From Ursus arctos (taxonomy: Eukaryota; Chordata; Mammalia; Carnivora; Ursidae), in assembly GCF_023065955.2 (NCBI RefSeq), contig NW_026622808.1, positions 41,056,475 through 41,120,474 on the forward strand: a stretch of 64,000 bases of DNA. The letters are read 5' to 3'. The notes under the pieces were generated by a model. The model did not search any database. It saw nothing but the letters and a program-made list of their open reading frames with translations, and was not told the DNA's origin. The position numbers were made by a program, and so were the translations under genes. The number at the start of each line of letters is the position of its first letter. Positions within the stretch are counted from its first letter, which is position 1. Positions 55,946 to 64,000 of the stretch are shown piece by piece.

Positions 55946-55996
55946 TGTTTTTGTTTTTGTTTTTGTTGGTTTGTTTTAGCTTTGTTTTGTTTTAAC
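55946..55996. repeat. (TTTTG)n-like repeat
   Basis: TTTTTGTTTTTGTTTTTGTT followed by GGTTTGTTTTAGCTTTGTTTTG. Confidence 0.85.
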
Positions 55997-56089
55997 CAGG
56001 TGGGGTGGAGGTAGATCTAGAACTTTTGTATTTTAGTGACCTGAAACCAGAAATTGTTTTTGAGTAGCAAATAAAAAATGCCTTTTTCT

Positions 56090-56400
56090 TACTACTGCTC
56101 TGAAAATAACATTGATTTGCCTTCTTAGTAATGAACCACTACACTCTCTAAATTTGTCAGACTTTTCAACCGCATCCCCCTATTGGAATACTGTATGGCT
56201 CGCTGGTGAGATACCAGCAGCTATTGTTTGGGCAGAATCACTGCCTTAATGATGCAAAAATCTTTGCCCCAGTCGCCTAATGCTGAAGAGGGTAAAAATT
56301 ACTGCAGAGGGTCTGGGTCTGGGAGAGTAGCCAGAATAGCCTGCCAAGTACAAAATTGTTTGGAAGAATCAATGTTTAGCTAAAAAATTCATGCAAGGTT
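56090..56400. promoter_or_regulatory. Candidate conserved non-coding element (hypothesis)
   Basis: Repeat-free, balanced composition, no open frame of note; contains TTAATGATGCAAAAAT (56247-56262), an octamer/homeodomain-like stretch, and AACATTGATTTGCC (56107-56120). Nothing beyond motif content supports function. Confidence 0.2.
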
Positions 56401-56994
56401 TTCATTTTGTTCCATTCTGTATCCATGTTTGTTCTAATATTTATAGTAAAATGTTTAAATTATTGCCCCACCCCCATTACACAAAAATTTTAAGTACAAT
56501 TAAGTCCACAGTTTCACTGATTGCCAGATAGAAGAGATGGAAGAGCTTTATTTGAAACCGTAAGTCTTAAATTCTTAATCACCCCTTCACTCCATGTTCA
56601 AAGTAAACTGTGCCTCTATCTAAGAATAGATAGGGAAGGAACTTAAGTGTAGTTTTGGGAAAAAGTCAGGAGCATGTCCCTGAAGTATTGATAAGTTATA
56701 TCCTGTCCCATGACTGCTGTTGACATCCTGGGGGAGAGCCCTATGTTAGGTTAAAACAGGAAAAAAACCCAGCCTTAGTTATGATTCACTTATTTAAAGA
56801 CAGCCCCTGCCTCCAGGTCTCATTTAAGCTGTGACAATGAAAAATACAGATGTGTCTATACAGTAAAGGTTTGAATGACCTTTATCAGGCAACTTGCCTT
56901 GGATTGGATAAGCAGGGGATCTTCATTGTATTCAAAGGTGCTATTCCAACCCTCCTATGTGTAGGATGAAACAGCCTTAATACTGCCCAAGGTA
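56401..56994. other. AT-rich unique sequence
   Basis: No repeat or exon recognised. Confidence 0.5.
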
Positions 56995-57740
56995 ACTTTA
57001 TTCATTGAACAAATATATAGCCTACCATATGGTAGGTCCTAGGAATACCAGTAAACCAGTAACATTAATAAACTGTATAATCAGGACCTCTAGTCTGATG
57101 GAGCTCACATTCTAGAGTAGGGGAAAAGATGATAAAGAAGTGAACACATGAAATAATTTCAAAAAGTGATTATGTGCAACAAAGAAAAATCCCAAGCATG
57201 TAACTGAGTTTGCCTAATTTTGATTGGGAGGTCAAAGACAATCTCTCTAAGGAGGTATCATTTAAACCAAGATCTTAATAAGAAGGAACTGTGCATGTGA
57301 CTATACAGAAGAAGGGCTCTCCAGGCAAAGGGAACCACTAGTGCAAAGGCCCTGAGGTAGAACCAGTTTAGGTGTTGTCTTTAAGGAGCCCATGAAAGCC
57401 ATGGATCGTTGGCTGGATCCTTGAAGATTGTGACACAAGATCAAGTGGGGGAAGTAGGCAGGGAGCAGATGATGGCAGATCTTATTGCCATGGCAACAAG
57501 TTTGGCTTTTGTCATGACAGCAATTGGGAACCACTAAAGGAGTCTGAGCAAGAGAGACATGATATGAAGGGTTTCAGAAGATCATACTGACAGTTGTATA
57601 GTAGTAAGCTTTCAGGGCCGATTAGAAGACTCTTGCATTTGTCCAGGTGTGAGTAGTGGTGGCTTAGACTAAAGTGGCCACAGTGAGGAGGGAGAGAAGT
57701 GGCTGAGATAGAAATATGGACATGAAAGCAATCAGATGTC
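56995..57740 (-). mobile_element. Long L2 3' region, antisense
   Basis: TTCATTGAACAAATATATAG, ATATGGTAGGTCCTAGGAAT, GATGGAGCTCACATTCTAGA, GTGAACACATGAAATAATTT, GGCAAAGGGAACCACTAGTG, CAAAGGCCCTGAGGTAGAAC, TTGGGAACCACTAAAGGAGT, TTTGTCCAGGTGTGAGTAGT: about 750 bases of the reversed L2-associated consensus in order, the best-preserved L2 in the window. Confidence 0.92.
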
Positions 57741-57777
57741 ATGATGGATTCACAAGAGGAATCACATAATGCCTAGA

Positions 57778-58020
57778 GCAGTGCCATCCAGTAGAAATAG
57801 AGTATAGGCCATACCTATAACTAAGTTTCCTAGTTGCCACATTAAAAAAAAAAAAAAAAAGTAAAATCAATTTGGATAACACTCTAGTTCTATTGGCTTA
57901 AATAAAATGTATTTCAATATGTAATCAATATAAAAGTATTACTGAGAATTTTATATGTAGATATTTTCAAACTAAGTCTTTGAAATCTGGTATGCATTTT
58001 ACATTTCTCAGTTCAGACCA
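57778..58020 (+). mobile_element. hAT-Charlie MITE
   Basis: CAGTGCCATCCAGTAGAAAT, TAGTTGCCACATTA followed by an A17 run (57844-57860), GTAATCAATATAAAAGTATT, TTTTCAAACTAAGTCTTTGA, AATCTGGTATGCATTTTACA, TTCTCAGTTCAGACC. Same family as 47146, lacking the far end. Confidence 0.85.
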
Positions 58021-59356
58021 GCTCCATCTTCCAGTGCTCAGGTATACTGCTCCGTAGGCTTGGTTGGCTTATCTCGGGGCATGCTGGAACCTGGTGTGGC
58101 ACTCTGACCAGGACTTTGTCTCTTCTGGCAGCAGTTTTCTTCTTCCTAATAGGGAGGAAGGCTGACTCATGAAAACTCCTTCTCTTCTATCAATCTCTAC
58201 ATAAACTGTGTGAATATTTAGTCCTTGGGACAGTGGCCATGACCCTACCCTTACAGGGGCTGGGCTTCCACATCCAGAAGGGCATTTGGAAGATAAGGTC
58301 TTGGGGTCTCTCCTGTCTAGCCTTCTCTGGAACCTCCAGGTTTGTGGGCTCTTGCCACAGAGTCCGTAGTGGGCAAGAAATATCCATAGGAAAGAAAAAA
58401 CCGGAAAGGACTTTAAACTGTGTGCTTGGACCAAGGGAAGGCAAATGACTCCATGGGATTTTTGTAAACAAAATGTTGGCATAAACTCAGCAAATTCACA
58501 AGAACACAAGAGAGCAGTATATACTCATATTGCGAGCAGCAATCTCATTTAACAATATGTCATATTTCATGTTAATTTTGTTAGTGTTAATTAACTTAAT
58601 GTTAATTTTAATAGTCTTGCAGTTTTGTTCTTTTCGAATTTAAGTGTGTTGCTTTATAGTTCTATCAGAGCTATTTTGCTTTTATATATATCTAAGTATA
58701 TGCGAAATGAGTAAGCAGATCTTGGGAGTGAAAATTTTTCTTTTAAAAGGAAGTCTTTAAATTCACCAACTTGAATGAACACTGTTCAAAGAGGTAAACA
58801 GTTTCCAGATGCCCCTGAAAGCACCTGCCATTGTTTGACCCTGTGCCCATGTGCTATGCCTTCACAGTTATAACTAAATGCCAACTGTATGGCTAGAGCA
58901 ATTAACTACAGGCCTCAGGGAGGCTTTAGTTCTTAATCTGGATACACTGATAGGTACTTTAGTAGTACTTTAGTACTGTTTTGCCTTTGATGCCATGTTC
59001 ACTTTTAATTCTTTAATATCCTCTCAAAAAATACTTTTAGCCCATAATTATAATGCAAAGTAAAGGTACTGTCTTTTGGCTACCTCAAGGATTTTGGAAA
59101 AGTTCTTAGAACTCTAACCACCTTTTGAAAAGAGTTATTTCTATGGGAATGTATTTCTGAGTTTTAACTTAAAGATTTTTAAACTAAAACTTAAGATATT
59201 TTAAGTGAATAACTTCCAAAATACAAAAGAATTTGCAAAATCTTTAAATTTTGTGTGTGCTTTATATATCTTCTATAAGGATCCTCTACAGAAAAGAATG
59301 GCTTAAATAATTTCAGCACCAAAGATGGTCCAGCTGTGGTCTCCATAACCTAAACT
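58021..59356. other. Unique sequence
   Basis: No repeat recognised. The minus frame 58069-58509 (146 codons) overlaps a plus frame at 58233-58448, has no domain, and is rejected. 58560-58615 is AT-rich with three TGTTAATT-type motifs. Confidence 0.45.
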
Positions 59357-59450
59357 AGTGGTTCTCATCCTTGTGTGCATAAGGCACTCATGGAACTTGT
59401 TTAAAAATTCAAGCTCCATGGCTTGACTCCCATGAAAGTCTGCAGTTTAC
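59357..59450 (+). mobile_element. MER5-like hAT MITE fragment
   Basis: CTAGTGGTTCTCATCCTTGT, GTGCATAAGGCACTCATGGA, ACTTGTTTAAAAATTCAAGC: the MER5-type order 'cagtggttctcaaactttagtgtgcat...aacttgttaaaa'. Confidence 0.75.
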
Positions 59451-59564
59451 TCCCTCTCCAGGTGGGAAACAGTGCTAAACCTTGTGGGTCACACTGTCTG
59501 TTGGGATTGGACCAGCCACCTGTTTGGAGAGTACCTGGCCCTTCAGAATAACAGTGGCCATCAT

Positions 59565-59735
59565 TACTGAGCCTCTACTTCAGGGCAGATTAACACATTG
59601 GATCCTTACAAGCTCATTAAATAATTGGCTAGTGTTTTATGCACGTTACAGATGAGGAAACAAAGGTTTAGAAGAAGCAAGCCCCTTATCCATTGTTAAA
59701 CACCTAGTGATGAATAGAGCTGGGACATAAAGCCT
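59565..59735 (-). mobile_element. MIR SINE, antisense
   Basis: TACTGAGCCTCTACTTCAGG, CACATTGGATCCTTACAAGC, GTTACAGATGAGGAAACAAA, CCTTATCCATTG, CCTAGTGATGAATAGAGCTG. Confidence 0.82.
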
Positions 59736-61000
59736 TGTCTGATTCCTAGGCTGCTACTCCATCAGGTTGCTTGACAGGTAAGCATTCATGCAGGACCCCG
59801 AATCCCTGCTGAATCAACTGAGCTAACCTAAGGGCACCTTGGCTGCAGGTTATTTTGTTTCTAAACCTGTAATTTGGCCTGGCCACATGAAGACCGTTTG
59901 GTTCTGGCTTCACAATTTGCTCACTTGGATTCTCTTCACCCCTGATCATCCGTTGTCTTTCCTATATAGCCTCTGTTAGACTTGTCCTCAAATCCAAAGT
60001 CTCTGCCCTCCATTGTTTTTTGCATGAGTGAGCTTGACAAATGTTTTCATTTGAGAACGCAAGCTGCCTCCCTGCACTTGGTTTAATGTGAGCTCAGTAG
60101 AGTGGCATTGCTGGGTTTACATTAGTCATCAATGCTTGGAGCTCATGCTGGTCTAAGTAATTGTTATTTTTAGATTCAGACTAAAGCCACAAATTTAAGA
60201 GTCTTAAGACTTGGCTGCCTCAGGATGAAGGGCAGTCCACGAGGGTTAGGAGGCCCTTCCCAATAGTGGCAGGCTCTAAGTAGGGATGAAGGGCTATCGC
60301 TTTAGACACTACTCCTTTAGGAAAAGACAGGGAAGATAGAGGAAACCTTAACTAGAATTCAGTCTGGTGCTGCTAATAATCATCTTATCTGGCCTGTTGG
60401 CAACTCACATTGGATAATAGATCATGTTGGATAAATGGGTCTTAGCATGCCTGTGGAGGTCTCCTGATGGGCAGTGAGGGGTCTGTGAATAAGACAAACA
60501 TCCAACTATGGATGCAGTCATGAAGATCTAGAAGCTAATTAGAAAATAAAAACACTCATCTAAATTAAAACCATGACAAAATCAGTCTCTGAGATATTTC
60601 CTTGTTGCTTGGTAAACTGGCTTTCTCCGCTACACTTTCCTCCTGTGGAGGAGCACTTCTCATGGAAGTACATGATTACTTCAATATCCTCATAAATGGT
60701 GTGTCTTTGAAAGGTGTGTTGGAGTGGAACATCAGATACGAACCATCTAGGCATGGACAGAAGAGACAGGTGTGCAGCAATAGCAACATGAGAGCCCACA
60801 GGAAGGATGATGAGCTTGGTGGGGACAAAAATACATGCACACAGGAGGTTTTCTTTGATTTTTACCATTTCCTGGCACTTTAAAGATACTTTTTTTTTCT
60901 TTTTGGTCCTGTGCTGGCTCAGTTTTCCTTAATCTTTAAGAAGAGGTTCTTTGCTGATCCAACTTATAAGCTTTTGTGATACAACTTGGGGGTTTAAAGT
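59736..61000. other. Unique sequence
   Basis: No repeat recognised. 60560-60883 is open on both strands at once; see findings. Confidence 0.5.
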
Positions 61001-61025
61001 TGTGTGTGTGTGTGTGAGTGTGTGA
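61001..61025. repeat. Short (TG)n tract
   Basis: (TG)8 followed by AGTGTGTGAG. Confidence 0.9.
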
Positions 61026-61566
61026 GATATGCATGTGTGCATGCATAGAGATACACATATGTGCACATGCCCAATATGCATATGAGTGGTATGTCTGTAC
61101 GTACAGATCTACACACGTGTGGATCATGTGACTTAGGGATCAAAGAGAATTTCTGGTGGACACTGGAAAGTAAGGGATTTAGAGAGGTTCTGGAGTAGTT
61201 GTGGAGTTTATGAATTTAAGACAAGAGGATCACTCTGGGTTATAAATTAGGGTTCTATTAATGTGCTGTGAGAGCTGTAAGACTGAAACTTTGCAGGTGC
61301 TTTGGCTAGTGGACTTGTGCCTCTCCAACCGTGACCCAGCGCTAGGACTGAGTCATGTGGGGCCCTACATCGTATTGGATTTACAGAAACATATGTTACT
61401 ACCCCCACCCTTGATGCACACAGCCCCTCCCCAGGCATGCTACATACATTTTACTTAATTGTTGAATGTGATTGGCAGGTAGGATATGAGGGAAAGGGGA
61501 AGAATTCTCTGTAGAATCAAAACAAGTTGAAGTTGATTTTTCCAGAAAAACAAATTTCTTTTATAG
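61026..61566. other. Unique sequence
   Basis: TG/CA-rich with alternating ATGCATGTGTGCATGC motifs near 61030-61045. No exon recognised. Confidence 0.5.
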
Positions 61567-61848
61567 GCATTCCCACAGACACCATCAGATGGAGGTGCTA
61601 TCAGAAAGAGACAAGGAAAATGAATCGACTTGTCTATCCAGTCAGCTCCCTGCACATGGAGATTCTGCTCATGAGAATATTTTCTTTCCAACAAGTATCC
61701 CCATTTCAGAGAAAGGGACAAAAAAGAAATGAGCTGTGAGACTGTGCATTTTTGTTGCTAGTAAGAATGCATATTCTAGATCAGGAAATATTTTTGGATG
61801 AGTTGGTGTTTTGGCTTTGAGTTGGATATGTTCCATATAAAGGAATGT

Positions 61849-61890
<42 letters not shown>

Positions 61891-62251
61891 CGCGCGCGTG
61901 CACTCCTGCATCTTTTACTCAATACCCCACTCCTGGTATTCTACCTCCCAGGATATACTGATTGATCTCCAGTAGCAGGGCTGAGACCTGGTCATAGACC
62001 TAAGGACCGAGAGCTTTGTTGGATTACTAAGCTGGATTTTATGGATCTTCAAGAATCGTTTATAGAATAACTTAGTGGTAGATTAGAAATTGTGGCACTT
62101 TGTTTATAGCAGACTATTAGAATTGACCAACAGCAATCTTCTGAATTCAATCTTTAGATTTCCTCAAAACTGGATTTTGTACGTTTTGTATTTACTTATG
62201 TGGAAGTTTGCTTTGTGAGGACACAATATATTTAACAAACTGGGAAATAAA
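61567..62251 (+). other. Speculative terminal exon with polyadenylation signal
   Basis: Sequence shows a TTTCTTTTATAG acceptor-like site (AG at 61565-61566). A 54-codon frame from 61568 ends at TGA 61730-61732 and reads KGTKKK at its end; a second frame is open to TGA 61737-61739. AATAAA at 62246-62251 is followed by a T/GT-rich stretch. The protein is not recognised and no upstream exon was found. The intervening 'UTR' contains the (TG)n(CG)n tract. This could easily be chance; frame choice, gene identity and transcription are all unproven. Confidence 0.15.
61851..61903. repeat. (TG)15-(CG)8 alternating purine-pyrimidine tract
   Basis: 53 bases of uninterrupted pyrimidine-purine alternation: TG units from 61851, GC/CG units 61882-61898, then TGCAC. 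Strongly Z-DNA-prone pattern. Confidence 0.97.
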
Positions 62252-62270
62252 ACAGTTCCTTTGTGTGACA

Positions 62271-64000
62271 GAAAAAAGTATTTTTGTGTGTGTACACCAC
62301 ACATGCCGTTCTAATTGCTTAGGGGGAACTATTTCTCTAAATATTTGAGGCAGGAACAAACTATAACAGCAGGGGGAAGAAACTCAATTGAGGGGTGCAT
62401 GGCACCTTCTAAAAAGGGTGAGAAATCACTCTGTCAAACGAGAGGATTAAAGTTAAACAGGGATCAAAACTACATACTGCTTGGAAGAGCGGCTTACACT
62501 AGGAAATTGACTATCAGGCGGGGGGTATGAAAGTAAACTGTTCTGTGTAATTTCATCCTGCCACCAGGTAACTACAGTTGTAGTCAACATGCCAATAGCA
62601 ACAAAGGGGGCTGTCTGCTGCACGCTCAGAAGAAGCCAGCTGATGAGCCATCTGGGTTCTTTCCAGCTCTTAGAACACCACTAGAATTCTGAAGGACAGC
62701 TACTTAAGAGCAGTGAAGTTCTTTGGTATCTACTAATATCAATTACTATAAAAAAAATTCCCTGAGAAACATAGGATGAATGAAAGCACCCTGTATATGG
62801 TGAAATTTAGGGGGAAAAAATGGCAGGCAAGTGGAGCGCTATAGTTAGAGTTCATAGTTGCCACAACTGGTAATGACCCATCAGCAAAAGATCTCTGTCC
62901 GTAGGGCTATTGAAGAGAGATACCCTGCCAAGGGTGTTTCCCACAGCTGCTGAAATTCTTTCGTACTCCACTTAAGAAAGCTTATTAGGTGTCTCTTGTA
63001 GGCATAATCTATAACTCTAATATTCAATAAGAATATTCTGCATTTTAACCGTCATTAGTGCTAATGACTTCAGGCCCTTCTCCCAGTGGGCTGAGACCCA
63101 TCAGACTGTGGCCGTACTGCAGCTAAGTACCATCTTTCAAGATGGGGAGGGATCATTCTTTATGAAGCTTCTGTCTCTCCCAATGTGAGCTCCCACACTT
63201 TGTTTGGAATATAAATAGGGAAAGATGCATATGAGCTTATACTCAGATTGAGGAGATCCATAGATGTTTTTATTTACAGCTGGAGAGTCTTGGAAAATGT
63301 CATGATTCTACCCTTTTAGAAGTTATTTGTAGAAGCTTAGGCCAGGTAACTTCCCCAAAGATGACTAGTGGGTTAGACAATGGGCCAGATCTCTAACATG
63401 AGCTCCAAGCCTCGTGCTGAATCCTGTGATCAATTCTTGTGTTGACATCATTACGTTGGGCCATGAAGTTAACTTCTCAGTAGTCAGATCCTGTCTTGTA
63501 TTAACACTGATTAAAACCTTTATCATAAGACAAATCTATTATGTGATCTGGTTAATTTATGCTACCTGCAATAGCAGACAAACAATCCAAGATTATCTCT
63601 TATTCATGTAAGGTCATCTGTAGTTAGGTGGTCCCTATAGCTATGCCATCAGGAATATATGACCTTCAGGGGTAGATAGAGATGGAGACGATACATTTTC
63701 TCATAAACCACTGATCAAACTGGCCACCTGGCCTTAACATTAGCATCTGGGGGAAGGGTGTGAGAATGCAGAAGGATGTACTGATGTCCGGTAAGCCTCC
63801 AATATGAAGTCTGGCATCTCTGAACAATGCCCTATACATGGTCTCTCAGGTCTAGAGGTAGCTGCTGTTCATTTGGAGACCTAAGAATTAAAAAAACTGT
63901 CAGCCTTCCCCTACTCATTGGTACCCATGGCAAGCAGGATAATTACAACAAGCACACGTACTAATTTCCTCTTTGGAAAGGGAAAGAATGGAGTCCCCTA
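62271..64000. other. Unique sequence to end of window
   Basis: No repeat or gene recognised. An inverted homeodomain-type motif lies at 63051-63068 within AT-rich sequence (62990-63075). Open frames at 62315-62530 and 63414-63611 have no domain. Confidence 0.5.

Noticed and set aside
57301..57742. Two minus-strand frames of 76-77 codons
   Set aside because: They lie within the antisense L2 3' region, which is non-coding 3' UTR sequence.
58069..58509. 146-codon minus-strand open frame
   Set aside because: Overlaps an open frame on the plus strand, no domain, no start context or splice support; best explained as chance.

Overview
This window is mammalian nuclear DNA. I recognise no protein-coding gene, RNA gene, CRISPR array or bacterial or viral operon in it. 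The lineage signal is five tRNA-derived Can-SINEs, two plus and three minus, with the head GGTGCCTGGGTGGCTCAGT, a CT-rich stretch and a short A-rich tail, all flanked by target-site duplications. With them is a young L1 whose 3' end has the carnivore-type sequence (antisense at 15776-16714). Together these point to Carnivora, probably a caniform. The species cannot be fixed from sequence alone.

The rest is what an intron or intergenic desert of a placental mammal looks like. There are many MIR and L2 fragments, several ancient L1M fragments, five solitary MaLR-like LTRs, hAT-Charlie MITEs (MER20-like, MER3-like, MER5-like), one palindromic MITE, and six (CA/TG)n microsatellites. Family names come from remembered consensus patterns. 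Class calls (L1, L2, MIR, hAT, LTR, SINE) are firm for most entries; subfamily names are tentative.

Layout. 1-5 kb: a MaLR-like LTR, an antisense L1M and a (CA)19. 5-13 kb: mostly unique sequence with an L2, two MIRs, a SINE and a conserved-looking stretch near 11.5-11.9 kb. 13-20 kb: LTRs, MIRs, a TSD-bounded L1, and a MER20 split by a SINE. 20-29 kb: L2/MIR-rich, with a sense L1M 3' end at 24.4-25.3 kb. 29-35 kb: candidate regulatory sequence near 29.6-29.8 kb, two hAT/L1 remnants, an LTR and a G-quadruplex motif. 35-48 kb: nested repeats, including an L1M mosaic at 39-40.5 kb, an LTR at 43.8-44.4 kb, and a long antisense L1M at 46.4-48.1 kb holding a hAT element and a second L1 3' end. 48-64 kb: scattered repeats, a long L2 at 57-57.7 kb, a Z-DNA-prone repeat at 61.85 kb, and a speculative terminal exon just upstream of it.

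No genes are seen to work together here. The most useful observations are the nested insertion histories, a few AT-rich, homeodomain-motif-rich unique stretches that resemble conserved non-coding elements, two exact or near-exact short tandem duplications, and the non-B-DNA motifs. I did not find an undescribed biological system, and the candidate exons are weak hypotheses.
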